From Dehalococcoidia bacterium (GTDB taxonomy: Bacteria; Chloroflexota; Dehalococcoidia; DSTF01; JACRBR01), in contig JBBDXD010000022.1 in assembly GCA_040902535.1 (NCBI GenBank), forward strand, positions 68,104 to 132,103: a stretch of 64,000 nt of DNA, given 5' to 3'. Positions 1-7,618 of the stretch are shown here, in pieces (the stretch's first letter is position 1; every line of letters begins with the position of its first letter). A program made the translations under genes and the position numbers. A model generated the notes under the pieces. It worked only from the letters and a program-made list of their open reading frames with translations, was not told the origin of the DNA and made no database searches.

Positions 1-364
1 CGGCGGACTTGCGTGCGGTCTTCTTGGCGGCGGTCTTGCGTCCGCCCTTCTTGGCGGCGGACTTGCGTGCGGTCTTCTTGGCGGCGGTCTTGCGTCCGCC
101 CTTCTTGGCAGCGGACTTGCGCGCGGTCTTCTTGGCGGCGGTCTTGCGGCCGCCCTTCTTTGCCGCAGCCTTTCGGATGGACTTCTTCGCGGCCTTCTTG
201 GCCGGCGACTTCTTCGCGGCGGCCTTCTTCGCCGAGCGCTTGCGGGTGGCCTTGCGCGCAGACTTCTTCGCCGGCGCCATCGGCATCGCCATCGGTTCTT
301 CCATGGCTGGCGAATCCCACGTCATCTGCGACGATGGCGTTTCCAACGTCATTGGTTCCGACAT
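1..364 (-). CDS. Histone H1-like Lys/Ala-rich repeat protein (partial, C-terminus off window)
   Basis: The minus-strand frame starts at an ATG (364) preceded by a strong ribosome site (AAAGGAGG). It encodes a short acidic/methionine-rich N-terminus, then a long run of AKK, ARK and KKGGRKTAAKKTARKSAA units, the composition of bacterial histone H1-like (Hc1/KAKA-repeat) DNA-binding proteins. It probably binds the nucleoid non-specifically. At least three 18-residue units are visible as 54 bp direct repeats, and the gene runs past base 1, so the full length is unknown. Plus-strand ORFs here are shadows of the repeat. The family call rests on composition only. Confidence 0.8.
   Translation of the reverse strand, partial: MSEPMTLETPSSQMTWDSPAMEEPMAMPMAPAKKSARKATRKRSAKKAAAKKSPAKKAAKKSIRKAAAKKGGRKTAAKKTARKSAAKKGGRKTAAKKTARKSAAKKGGRKTAAKKTARKSA
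8..165. repeat. 54 bp tandem repeat, about three copies
   Basis: Three direct copies with a period of 54 bp begin near 8, 62 and 116, with only a few substitutions between copies (for example cttgcgtgcgg versus cttgcgcgcgg). Each encodes one 18-residue Lys/Ala/Arg unit of the histone-like protein. The array continues off the left edge, so the copy number is unknown. Confidence 0.85.
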
Positions 365-387
365 ATAGAGACTCCTTTCCTCCTTTG

Positions 388-725
388 ACAAGGTGCCCTC
401 AGAACGGTGGGGCGTCATGTTGTGAGACCCGCAGTCGTCCAGCGGGCCGGGTTCCTGATCAAGATGGGCGCGCGCCGCGGCGCCACGCCCGTCGCCGTAC
501 GCCATTATCGTACGCCCGTGCGTCAAGTCGAACGATCGCCGGGTCTGCGTGCTCATGCCGTCGCGCGGTGTCGTGCGAGGTGCGAAGGTGCGCGGTGATG
601 AAGGCCATGCGTCGCTGTCATGCGGAGTGCCACTGCCCCGCGGTGCGCCCGACGGCGGGAGTCCTCTATGAGGTCGGCGCTAATGCTAACAGAGTGCCGC
701 GTCATATGGAACGAGGAAAATCATC
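388..725. other. Intergenic stretch without a convincing gene
   Basis: No ORF here has a credible ribosome site or protein-like composition. The only local structure noted is a direct repeat of CGTACGCC separated by ATTAT near 496-516, which could belong to the upstream control region of the divergent histone-like gene. Nothing else is supported. Confidence 0.4.
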
Positions 726-756
726 TTGCGCGGGACTTCTTGCTGGCGGCTATACT
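726..756 (+). promoter_or_regulatory. Candidate promoter for the leader ORF and acetyltransferase pair
   Basis: TTGCGC (726-731) and TATACT (751-756) are separated by 19 bp, slightly longer than the optimum. Transcription would begin near 763, just upstream of the small leader ORF at 780. Read by eye only. Confidence 0.4.
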
Positions 757-779
757 CAGCCAACTTTTCCAGGGGCGAG

Positions 780-899
780 ATGATGATGATCCACAGGACG
801 GCTTCCGGCCCCGCGACGGCGGCGGGCAGCGCGAAGATCGCAGCGTTCTCGATCGCCGCTGCGGCAGCCGCGCGGGCCAACTTTCGTCGACGACCCTGA
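780..899 (+). CDS. 39-residue leader peptide or small protein
   Basis: The ORF starts with three ATG codons in a row behind an AGGGGCGAG ribosome site and encodes a 39-residue peptide very rich in alanine (14) and arginine, ending at TGA 897-899. It lies between a candidate promoter and a rho-independent hairpin that precedes two acetyltransferase genes, the arrangement expected of a transcription-attenuation leader. It could equally be an independent small protein; no homologue is recognised. The Ala-rich run starts about residue 10 and a basic RRR tail closes it. Confidence 0.4.
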   Translation: MMMIHRTASGPATAAGSAKIAAFSIAAAAAARANFRRRP

Positions 900-927
900 G
901 CAGGATCACCGCTACCGAGCGAAAGCG

Positions 928-956
928 GCCCACCCGATGAGGTGGGCTTTGTTGTT
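928..956 (+). terminator. Rho-independent terminator / attenuator before the acetyltransferases
   Basis: GCCCACC (928-934) pairs perfectly with GGTGGGC (941-947) across a 6-nt loop and is followed by TTTGTTGTT. It sits 29 nt after the leader ORF stop and 13 nt before the start of the first acetyltransferase, so it is inside the transcript if the promoter at 726-756 is used. Confidence 0.7.
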
Positions 957-968
957 GGAGGGACAGGC

Positions 969-1526
969 ATGATCGAGGGGACGACCGTCAACCTTCGCGC
1001 GCCCGACATGAGCGATCTGGAGCGCAATCATCGCTGGATCAACGACCGTGAAGTCGCCCGATACCTCGGCGGGCAGGCGCGCTACCTGATGTCGATGGCG
1101 GCCGAAGAGGCGTGGATGCGCGGCGTCTGCGAACAGCTCCAGTCATACGACCGCGTGTTCTTGGCGATCGAGACGAAGGACGGCCGGCACATCGGCAACA
1201 CGAATTTTTTCGGCGCGATTCCCGAGCAGCGCCGCGCCGAGCTCGGCATCATGATCGGTGAGAAGGAATGCTGGTCGCAGGGCTTCGGCACGGATGCGCT
1301 GCGGACGCTCGTGCGATTCGGGTTCGACGAGATGAACTTCAACCGCATCGTGCTGCAGGTGTTCAGTTACAACCCGCGCGCGATCGCATGCTACCGAAAG
1401 CTCGGTTTCGTGGAGGAGGTGCGGATGCGCCAGGATATGTGGCACGAGGGCGCCTACCACGACACCATCGTCATGGGGCTGCTGCGCGACGAGTACTTCG
1501 CGCGCGACAAGGAGCCGGCGCGATGA
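969..1526 (+). CDS. GNAT N-acetyltransferase, RimJ/RimL type (copy 1)
   Basis: A 185-residue GNAT-fold acetyltransferase of the RimJ/RimL group, which transfer acetyl from acetyl-CoA to protein N-termini or small amines; the substrate is unknown. Visible are the N-terminal TVNLRAPDMSD strand, the acceptor-loop region HIGNTNFFG, the acetyl-CoA-binding segment around GFGTDALRTLVRFGF, and the closing NPRAIACYRKLGFVEEVR motif. ATG 969 was chosen over an upstream GTG (942) because GGAGGGACAGGC precedes it and its N-terminus matches the downstream paralogue. It overlaps the next gene by ATGA, so the two are translationally coupled. Confidence 0.9.
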   Translation: MIEGTTVNLRAPDMSDLERNHRWINDREVARYLGGQARYLMSMAAEEAWMRGVCEQLQSYDRVFLAIETKDGRHIGNTNFFGAIPEQRRAELGIMIGEKECWSQGFGTDALRTLVRFGFDEMNFNRIVLQVFSYNPRAIACYRKLGFVEEVRMRQDMWHEGAYHDTIVMGLLRDEYFARDKEPAR

Positions 1527-2089
1527 TCGAAGGCAAGCTCATCAACCTCCGCGCCATCGATCTCAGCGACGTCGATCGATACCTGGCTTGGTTCAACGAC
1601 CCGGAGGTCACGCGCTATCTGCAGAGGCGGTATCAGATGTCCCGGCTGGCGGAGGAGACCTGGCTCCGTGAGCGCGGCACGCAGCAGATGTCCTACGGCT
1701 CGGGCGGCAACTTCGCGATCGAGACCAAGGACGGCGTGCATATCGGCAGCGTCGGCTTTCACTACGTGAATCCGGAGAACCGCAAGGCGACGCTCGGCAT
1801 CACGATCGGCGACAAGGAGTACTGGTCGAAGGGCTACGGCACCGACGCGATGCTCACGATGCTCCGCTTCGGATTCGAGGAGATGAACCTCCGGCGGATC
1901 GACCTCAGCGTCGACGAGGACAACGAGCGGGCGATCGCCTGCTACCGCAGGTGCGGCTTCGTCGAGGAGGGGCGGCTGCGGGAGGAGCGCTACTCGCGCG
2001 GCACCTACCGCGACCAACTCTGGATGGGGGTGTTGCGCGAGGAGTTCCACTCGCTGCATGGGGTTGGAAGCGAGACGCGGGAGGAATAG
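1523..2089 (+). CDS. GNAT N-acetyltransferase, RimJ/RimL type (copy 2)
   Basis: A 188-residue paralogue of the preceding gene and clearly a tandem duplicate: both begin MIEG and share the order of strand, acetyl-CoA loop (SKGYGTDAMLTMLRFGFEE) and the ERAIACYRRCGFVEEGRLR closing motif. It starts inside the stop of copy 1 (ATGA overlap). The predicted role is acetylation of an amino group using acetyl-CoA, with an unidentified substrate. Divergence in the substrate-facing part (residues about 30-90) suggests different specificities. Confidence 0.9.
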   Translation: MIEGKLINLRAIDLSDVDRYLAWFNDPEVTRYLQRRYQMSRLAEETWLRERGTQQMSYGSGGNFAIETKDGVHIGSVGFHYVNPENRKATLGITIGDKEYWSKGYGTDAMLTMLRFGFEEMNLRRIDLSVDEDNERAIACYRRCGFVEEGRLREERYSRGTYRDQLWMGVLREEFHSLHGVGSETREE

Positions 2090-2160
2090 GGGAGACCCAT
2101 GGCCACGGCCATGACCGCCCTAAGTTCCCGCGGCTACCGTCTCGCCGGTGTGTTTTCTGG

Positions 2161-2709
2161 TCATTCTTCTTGCGGGCCGCTGGGCAAGATAGGTTCGAGG
2201 AGCTCCGGGCGTGGATCCTTCACAAACCCGACCCAAGGTCCGGCCAGCCACACCAACCAGGGTTCAGCGGTCTCCCCAACGATTAGATGACACCTACGTC
2301 CATCCGCCGTAGCGGCCACGAATCGTTTCGCCGGAGAGTCGCGGCTCCACCACGCTGTCTCCATTTTCATCCCGGATGATCCAACCAGTCTGATCCAATC
2401 TGCATCAGCCTCTGCCGTTGTCATGGCCAGCCATCGGGGCTGTGCTCTCACGAACACGCCGACCGCGCAACCGAAGCGACTACCCCTAGGGCGGCGCATG
2501 CCCACGGTTGAGACAGACATGGGAACTACGAGAAGTAGGGCTAGGGCAGCTGCTGCCACGAAGGCCAGAATCCCCGACGGCTGTGCGGCGTGCTCCTCCC
2601 CGTAGGCAACCAGCAGAAATACGCCCAGTAGGGAAGCCAACATCCAGCAGGCCACCCAGACTTGAGTCCGCATGCGAGGAGACCATCCAGACGACGGCTT
2701 CTGGTCCAT
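2161..2709 (-). CDS. Small membrane protein, two transmembrane segments
   Basis: A 182-residue protein with two hydrophobic helices near residues 17-36 (VACWMLASLLGVFLLVAYG) and 45-68, then a soluble C-terminal domain of about 110 residues rich in tryptophan (VRAQPRWLAM, WLVWLAGPWVG) that resembles PH-like or YdbS-like membrane-anchored domains, though I cannot assign it. The ATG at 2709 shares its A with the stop of the enoyl-CoA hydratase gene (TGATG), so the two are coupled. Function unknown. Confidence 0.65.
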   Translation of the reverse strand: MDQKPSSGWSPRMRTQVWVACWMLASLLGVFLLVAYGEEHAAQPSGILAFVAAAALALLLVVPMSVSTVGMRRPRGSRFGCAVGVFVRAQPRWLAMTTAEADADWIRLVGSSGMKMETAWWSRDSPAKRFVAATADGRRCHLIVGETAEPWLVWLAGPWVGFVKDPRPELLEPILPSGPQEE

Positions 2710-3617
2710 CAGTCCTTGAGCTTCGCTTCCTGCTGGGAGCGCCGCTGCTGGTAGTCCTCCGTGCCGCGGCCGTCGCCGAACTTGCTGTCGCGCCATTCGA
2801 GCGCGGCCTTCAGTCCCCGCGTCATCGCCAGCCGCGCGAACTCCTTCACGGCCGGCGCCTGGTGAGCGCGACCATCGTTCTCCGCCGCCATGCGCTGGAT
2901 GGTGCGCGCGCCCATCAGCTCGAGCGCGACGTTGACGATGCGCTTGTTCGGCGAGAGCAGTTCCACGTCGATCTTCTCCATCTTCGACGCGATCGCCTCG
3001 ACCTCGGCTTCCAGCCGATCGGCGGGGACCGACTTCAGCACGAGCCCGATCTCGGCCGCCTTCCTGCCGTCGATGCTGTCGCCGGTAAGCAGCATGTACT
3101 TCGCCCACTGCGGGCCGACGAGATACGTCCACATGTGCGCAGGCGGCGAGCCCATGGCGCGGACCGGCGGAAATCCGATGACCGCATCATCCGCCACGAC
3201 GACGAGGTCGCAGAGCAACGCCAGGTCGGTGCCGCCGGCCAGGCAGTAACCATGCACCTGCGCGATGACGGGCTTGTGGATCTCCCAGATCGCCATGCGT
3301 TCGCGCTGCTGGCGTTCGAGTTGCCAGATATCGTCGTCCATGGACGCCATGCCGCGATAGACGTTCGTGTAGGTCTCGTCCTTGTCGCCTTGGCGTGGCG
3401 GTGACTGCATGGGCGTCAGGTCGTAGCCGGCGCAGAACGCGCGCCCGGCCGCCTTCAGGATGATGACGTGGACATCGGCGTCGTTGTCGGCCTCCCAGAG
3501 CGCGCTGTTGACCTCGCGCTGAAGCTTCATCGAGAGCGCGTTGAGCTTTTCGGGGCGGTTGAGGGTGATGCGGGCCTTGCCGCCGTCCTTCTCGTAGAGG
3601 ATCGTCTCGAATTCCAT
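2709..3617 (-). CDS. Enoyl-CoA hydratase/isomerase family protein
   Basis: A 302-residue crotonase-fold protein acting on acyl-CoA thioesters, most likely hydration or isomerisation in fatty acid or aromatic acid breakdown. It shows the oxyanion-hole segment GRAFCAGYDL, the second oxyanion region around HGYCLAGGTDLALLCD, and the PPVRAMGSPPAHMW region where catalytic carboxylates usually sit. Exact chemistry is uncertain because the usual catalytic glutamates are not obvious. ATG 3617 follows GGAGGCGCC. Coupled to the downstream membrane protein gene. Confidence 0.88.
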   Translation of the reverse strand: MEFETILYEKDGGKARITLNRPEKLNALSMKLQREVNSALWEADNDADVHVIILKAAGRAFCAGYDLTPMQSPPRQGDKDETYTNVYRGMASMDDDIWQLERQQRERMAIWEIHKPVIAQVHGYCLAGGTDLALLCDLVVVADDAVIGFPPVRAMGSPPAHMWTYLVGPQWAKYMLLTGDSIDGRKAAEIGLVLKSVPADRLEAEVEAIASKMEKIDVELLSPNKRIVNVALELMGARTIQRMAAENDGRAHQAPAVKEFARLAMTRGLKAALEWRDSKFGDGRGTEDYQQRRSQQEAKLKD

Positions 3618-3730
3618 GGCGCCTCCGTTTCGTGGCTGAGGCTCGATGGTAGTCGCGTACGGCGAAAGAGGCCAGACCCGAGTCCGGCGCAGGGGCACGT
3701 TGCGTCCGTAGGGCGGCCGCTTGCGCATCC

Positions 3731-3751
3731 GCGCGGGCTGAAAGCCCGCGC
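3731..3751. repeat. Short perfect palindrome (REP-like hairpin)
   Basis: GCGCGGGCT (3731-3739) pairs with AGCCCGCGC (3743-3751) across GAA. It lies in the divergent intergenic region between the enoyl-CoA hydratase and the radical SAM gene. It has no T tract and resembles interspersed palindromes of high-GC genomes; no second copy was seen in this window. Confidence 0.4.
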
Positions 3752-3780
3752 TCGGCTTCAAAACCTTGAGGCGAGAGCGC

Positions 3781-3810
3781 TTGACAAACATTTGTTCTAG
3801 GGGGTAGAGT
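3781..3810 (+). promoter_or_regulatory. Sigma70-type promoter of the radical SAM gene
   Basis: A consensus TTGACA (3781-3786) is followed after 18 bp by TAGAGT (3805-3810). The first SOS-like box overlaps the -35 element and spacer, and the second lies just downstream of the -10, so binding of LexA at either would block RNA polymerase. Confidence 0.7.
3785..3800 (-). promoter_or_regulatory. LexA (SOS) box candidate 1, radical SAM promoter
   Basis: Read on the minus strand it is CTAGAACAAATGTTTG. It shares CTAGAACA plus a YGTTTG-type right half with the box in front of lexA at 8308-8323, and fits the Gram-positive LexA pattern GAAC-N4-GTTC with one mismatch. It overlaps the -35 region. Confidence 0.6.
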
Positions 3811-3821
3811 GCCCATCCAAC

Positions 3822-3837
3822 CTAGAACAAACGTACT
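3822..3837 (+). promoter_or_regulatory. LexA (SOS) box candidate 2, radical SAM promoter
   Basis: CTAGAACAAACGTACT has the same CTAGAACA left half as the other two boxes in the window and one mismatch to GAAC-N4-GTTC. It sits just downstream of the -10 element; the two box centres are 37 bp apart. Confidence 0.55.
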
Positions 3838-3856
3838 GAAACAGGAGTCCGGGGCC

Positions 3857-4747
3857 ATGCCGGATGTCATCTTCGAAGAGATCGAGTGCAAGAGCGCCGT
3901 GAACCGCGTCGCCGCGGGGAACATGCCATTCCGCTGGACGCTCAACCCGTACCGGGGGTGCCAGCACGCCTGCACCTATTGCTTCGCGCGCGGAACGCAC
4001 GAGTACCTGGGCTACGACAGCGGCCGCGATTTCGAGACGCGCGTCGTGGTGAAGGTGAACGCGCCGGAAATGCTCCGCAACGATCTCTCGCGCGAAAGCT
4101 GGCGGCGCGAACTCATCGCGGTCGGGACGGCGTGCGACCCGTACCAGCCGGCCGAGCTCAAGTACTCCCTCACGCATCGTCTGTTGAAAGTGCTGCGCGA
4201 CGCCGCCAATCCGGCGAGCATCATCACGAAGTCGCCGTTCATCGTCCGCGACGCCGACGTGCTCGAGTCGCTCTCGCAGGTCGCCGAGCTAACGGTGAAC
4301 TTCAGCATCTCGACGCTCGATGAAGAGATCTGGAAGCGCATCGAGCCGTCGACGGCGCGCCCGCAGAAGCGGCTCGAAGCGATGAACCTCCTCACGGAGC
4401 GGGGCGTCCGCTGCGGCGTGCTGCTGGCGCCGGTGCTTCCCGGCCTCACCGACGATCCGCAGAGTCTGGAGCAGGTGGTCGAGGCGGCGCGCGAACACGG
4501 TGCGTCGTTCGTGCACGACAACGTCCTGTACCTGAAGCCCGGCACGAAGGAATGGTTCATGCCCTTTCTCCGGGAGGCGTACCCGCACCTGTCGGAGCAA
4601 TACGCGAAGTACTACCGGGGCGCCTACGCACCGAAGACGTACACCCAGGACGTGCATCGCACGGTGCAAGACCTGCGCAAGAAGTACGACCTGCTGACGC
4701 CGCGCCACGTGGCGCCGAGCGCCGGCCAGCTTCAGCTGGCGATGTGA
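3857..4747 (+). CDS. Radical SAM protein, Rv2578c / spore photoproduct lyase-like
   Basis: A 296-residue radical S-adenosylmethionine enzyme with the [4Fe-4S] motif C-x3-C-x2-C in GCQHACTYCFAR near residue 35. Conserved features of the Rv2578c-like / SPL-like group are the NPYRGC segment before the cluster and the DPYQPAE segment about 60 residues later. These proteins are related in sequence to spore photoproduct lyase, but the reaction is unknown. ATG 3857 is used because AGGAG precedes it. The promoter carries two SOS-like boxes, so the gene is probably DNA-damage inducible; a repair-related role is inferred from that. Confidence 0.85.
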   Translation: MPDVIFEEIECKSAVNRVAAGNMPFRWTLNPYRGCQHACTYCFARGTHEYLGYDSGRDFETRVVVKVNAPEMLRNDLSRESWRRELIAVGTACDPYQPAELKYSLTHRLLKVLRDAANPASIITKSPFIVRDADVLESLSQVAELTVNFSISTLDEEIWKRIEPSTARPQKRLEAMNLLTERGVRCGVLLAPVLPGLTDDPQSLEQVVEAAREHGASFVHDNVLYLKPGTKEWFMPFLREAYPHLSEQYAKYYRGAYAPKTYTQDVHRTVQDLRKKYDLLTPRHVAPSAGQLQLAM

Positions 4748-4795
4748 CGGGAGGCTCTTCATCCCGCTCCGGCTGAGGTGCGGGACGAGCGGTGG

Positions 4796-4839
4796 CGGGG
4801 CATGCGGCGCATCTGCGGGGAGGCGTCGCATGCCCCCGC
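4796..4839. other. Long GC-rich inverted repeat downstream of the radical SAM gene
   Basis: CGGGGCATGCGGCGC (4796-4810) is nearly complementary to GCGTCGCATGCCCCCGC (4823-4839) across a 12-nt loop. It could end transcription or stabilise the 3' end of the radical SAM mRNA, but no T tract follows, so it is not called an intrinsic terminator. The rest of the gap to 5006 is relatively AT-rich and presumably holds the promoter of the next gene. Confidence 0.45.
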
Positions 4840-5006
4840 TGCGAATCGGGTGATCCCATTAAGGGATATCCATCGCTGTTCTCTTTACGGGTTCTTAATC
4901 TGCCCTTAATTGCCGTTTACTCATGCGAGAGCGCCAACAGGCTACGCTCGTAACTGACGAGAATTGGTAGGAAAGAACGATAGCCGGCGACGGGTCAGCG
5001 CCGGAT

Positions 5007-5357
5007 ATGAACATGACTCCAGCCATCAACCTCCAACTGCTTCGACAGACTGACGCCTCCGCGGCTCGGATCCTGGCGCTTCCCGAGCGCATCGCCGCGA
5101 CGATCTCAACGACCGACGGGCACCACATCTCGGGCGGGGTCATCGAGATCACGCAACGACGCGATGGCTGGTGGGGCAGCGTACGGCACCTCGACCGGCC
5201 GGGGGTCGTCGCGTCGATGTATTTCGCTGATGGCGTCCGCGAGGTCCTCGTCACGCTTGAAGACGGGCGGCACGGCATCGCTCGCATCACAAGTACGAGC
5301 TTCATCGCCGGCGCGCAGCGCGTGTGCGACGTGATAGGCCGCGGGATCCTTGCCTGA
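5007..5357 (+). CDS. Hypothetical protein (116 aa)
   Basis: A soluble 116-residue protein with no recognised family. The first third is helical-looking (residues 1-30), followed by a beta-rich part with GGVIEITQRRDGWWGSVRHL and VREVLVTLEDGRHGIARI, which has the alternation of a small beta-barrel. A perfect CCGGCG / CGCCGG inverted repeat lies directly in front of the start (about 4983-5003) and may affect translation. It is followed by a strong terminator, so it is probably a single-gene transcript. Confidence 0.6.
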   Translation: MNMTPAINLQLLRQTDASAARILALPERIAATISTTDGHHISGGVIEITQRRDGWWGSVRHLDRPGVVASMYFADGVREVLVTLEDGRHGIARITSTSFIAGAQRVCDVIGRGILA

Positions 5358-5384
5358 CGTTTTGGGGGAACGCGTTGCCATAAG

Positions 5385-5411
5385 CGCCGCCCGCTTGGGC
5401 GGCGTTCTTCG
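5385..5411 (+). terminator. Rho-independent terminator
   Basis: CGCCGCCC pairs with GGGCGGCG across GCTT (5385-5404), then TTCTTCG follows. It ends the transcript of the hypothetical gene before holA. Confidence 0.75.
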
Positions 5412-5443
5412 TAGAATGTCGTCGTGAATCTTCGGGCTGGCTT

Positions 5444-6481
5444 GTGATCCATCTCTTCTTCGGCGAGGATGACTATCGCGTCCGAGGCGCCGTGCGCGAG
5501 CTGTGCGACCGGATCGCCGCGTCCGACGACATGCTCCAGAGCAATACGACCGTGCTGGACGGCCGGGAGACCTCACCGCAAGAACTGCTGTCGCACGCGA
5601 CCGCCGTGCCGTTCCTGGCGTCGAACCGGCTGGTGATCGTCGAAGGCCTGCTCCGCGCGCTGGGCGAGATCAAAGGGGGCCGGCGCAAGAAGGTGAAAGA
5701 CGACGACCCCATGGCGCCCTGGCGCGACGTCATCGTGACGCTTGGCGACAAGGCCGCCGTGCCGGAGACGACGACGCTCGTCTTCGTCGAAGGTGAATTG
5801 ACCAAGACGAACGTCGCCTTCTCGATGATCGCCCCGATCGCAAGGGCGGTGGAGTTCGCGGCGCTCGGGAAGAATGAGCTCGCCCCGTGGATCGACGCCG
5901 AGGCGAAGCGTCGCGGCGTGAAGCTGGCGCCGCGGGCGATCACGGCCCTCGCGCAGCTCATCGGTCCTGACCTCTGGATGCTGTCGAACGAACTGGAAAA
6001 GCTTGGCGCGTATGCGGCAGGCGAGATCGTCGAGCAGGAGACGGTCGCGGAGTTGGTCAGCGCCGCCCGCGAGTCGCGTATCTGGGATCTGACGGACGCC
6101 GTCGTCGCGGGCGACGAGCGCAAGGCACTCGCCGCGCTCTCGCGCCTGCTCGTCGAGGGCCAGGCGGCGCCGATCCTGGCGTTTATGGTCGTGCGCCAGT
6201 TCCGGCAGATCGTGCTGGTGAAGGATCTGCGCGAGCGGCGCCTGCGCCAGGACGAAGTCGCTCGGCAGTCCGGCGTACCCGGCTTTCGCGTCGAGGCGGT
6301 AGGTGCGCTGGCATCGCGCTACTCGTGGCCGACGCTACGCGCGGCGTATGCGCTGCTGCTGGAGGCGGACCTCAGCGTCAAGCGCGGGCTGCAAGACGAC
6401 GAGTCTTCGCTGCAACTGATGGTACACGAACTGTGCGCGCTCGCTCCACGCGCATCCGGGCGCCGAGCGCACTCGCGCTGA
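5444..6481 (+). CDS. holA: DNA polymerase III subunit delta
   Basis: A 345-residue clamp-loader delta subunit, which opens the beta sliding clamp and helps load it at primed sites. The start is a GTG giving MIHLFFGEDDYRVRGAV, the typical N-terminal 'xxFGEDxYRxxxAV' signature of HolA. The family's central ARESRIWDLTDAV motif and the C-terminal helical domain with LLEADLSVKRG are present. Length is normal. Alone between terminators; no operon partner apparent. Confidence 0.9.
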   Translation: MIHLFFGEDDYRVRGAVRELCDRIAASDDMLQSNTTVLDGRETSPQELLSHATAVPFLASNRLVIVEGLLRALGEIKGGRRKKVKDDDPMAPWRDVIVTLGDKAAVPETTTLVFVEGELTKTNVAFSMIAPIARAVEFAALGKNELAPWIDAEAKRRGVKLAPRAITALAQLIGPDLWMLSNELEKLGAYAAGEIVEQETVAELVSAARESRIWDLTDAVVAGDERKALAALSRLLVEGQAAPILAFMVVRQFRQIVLVKDLRERRLRQDEVARQSGVPGFRVEAVGALASRYSWPTLRAAYALLLEADLSVKRGLQDDESSLQLMVHELCALAPRASGRRAHSR

Positions 6482-6533
6482 GGGGCTATCCCGTCTTGTC
6501 TGGACCGATTCGATGTACCGGCCCCGCTCGCGG

Positions 6534-7517
6534 CTAGGTGCTTACCGGGTGAAACATCGGGTTATAGCAGGCGACTGCGTGCCCGCCGGGCCCCGCCGCC
6601 AGCGCCGGCCAGGGCTGCGTGCGACACGCGACGACCGCCTTTGAGCAGCGTGGCAGGAACGCGCACTCGCCGCTGAGTTCGGCGAGGTCCGGCGGCGCGC
6701 CGCGGATCGGCTGCAGCGGCTGTCGCTCGTTATCGAGCCGCGGCCGCGCGGCGAGCAACGCCGACGTGTACGGATGCGTCGGCCGCGCGAAGACCTCGCG
6801 CACGTTCCCCTGCTCGACGATGCGTCCGGCGTACATCACGGCCATCTCGTCGGCCATCTGGGCGACGACGCCGAGGTCGTGGGTGATGAGGATAATCGAG
6901 GCGCCCAGGTTGCGTTTCAGTTCGTTCAACTCGCGCAGGATGCCGGCCTGCACGGTGACATCGAGCGCCGACGTCGGCTCATCGGCGATGATGATGTCGG
7001 GATGCAGCACGGTCGCGATGGCGATCATCACGCGCTGGCACATGCCGCCGGACAGCTGGAACGGATAGGAGTCCATCAGCCGGTCGACGTCGCTCAGTCC
7101 CTGGCGCCGCAGCGCCTCGGCGGCCATGCGCCGCGATTCGCGCTTCGGCACGCTCAGGTGCGTGCGGATCATCTCTTCGACCTGCGAGCCGATGTTGAGG
7201 ACCGGATTGAGGCCGCTCTGGGGATCCTGGAAAATCATCGAGATGCGACGTCCGCGCACCGCGCGCAGTTCGCCGGCCGGCAGCGTGAGCACGTCCCGGC
7301 CATCGAAGAACACATGGCCGGACTCGATCGCGCCGGGCTTTGGCACGAGGTCCAGCGCCGCCAGGGCGATCGTGGTCTTGCCGCAGCCGCTCTCGCCGAC
7401 GATCGCCAGCGTCTCGCCCCGCCGCAGCGTGAGGTCGACGCCATCGACGGCCTTTATGGTGCGTTCGCGTTCGTGGTAGTAGACGCGCACGTCTTCGATG
7501 CGGAGGATTTCGTCCAT
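6534..7517 (-). CDS. Oligopeptide/dipeptide ABC transporter ATP-binding protein
   Basis: A 327-residue ATPase of the OppD/DppD group that energises peptide or nickel import. It has Walker A GESGCGKTT (about residue 38), the Q-loop MIFQDPQSGLNP, signature LSGGMCQR, Walker B IIIADEPTSALD and switch HD (LITHDLG), plus the C-terminal OppD/F extension with CAFLPRC and later cysteines. ATG 7517 follows GGAGGCGCC. No permease, binding protein or partner ATPase gene lies next to it, so it is an orphan whose partners must be encoded elsewhere. Confidence 0.88.
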   Translation of the reverse strand: MDEILRIEDVRVYYHERERTIKAVDGVDLTLRRGETLAIVGESGCGKTTIALAALDLVPKPGAIESGHVFFDGRDVLTLPAGELRAVRGRRISMIFQDPQSGLNPVLNIGSQVEEMIRTHLSVPKRESRRMAAEALRRQGLSDVDRLMDSYPFQLSGGMCQRVMIAIATVLHPDIIIADEPTSALDVTVQAGILRELNELKRNLGASIILITHDLGVVAQMADEMAVMYAGRIVEQGNVREVFARPTHPYTSALLAARPRLDNERQPLQPIRGAPPDLAELSGECAFLPRCSKAVVACRTQPWPALAAGPGGHAVACYNPMFHPVST

Positions 7518-7618
7518 GGCGCCTCCGGGGCCGGTGTGGGTGCGATCCGAGTATAGCCAGCGAGACGAAAGCGGCGGAGCGCAGGCTCCGCCGCTGAGGA
7601 GTACTCCGTGGCTGCGCG

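Noticed and set aside
8-165. Possible CRISPR-like array in the 54 bp repeats
   Set aside because: The repeats are contiguous without spacers, and encode a Lys/Ala protein frame on the minus strand.
407-598. ORF of 63 codons in the left intergenic region
   Set aside because: No ribosome site, composition like random GC-rich DNA, no conserved motif.
3731-3751. GCGCGGGCT-GAA-AGCCCGCGC as a rho-independent terminator
   Set aside because: No T tract follows on either strand and it lies between divergent genes; kept only as a REP-like repeat.
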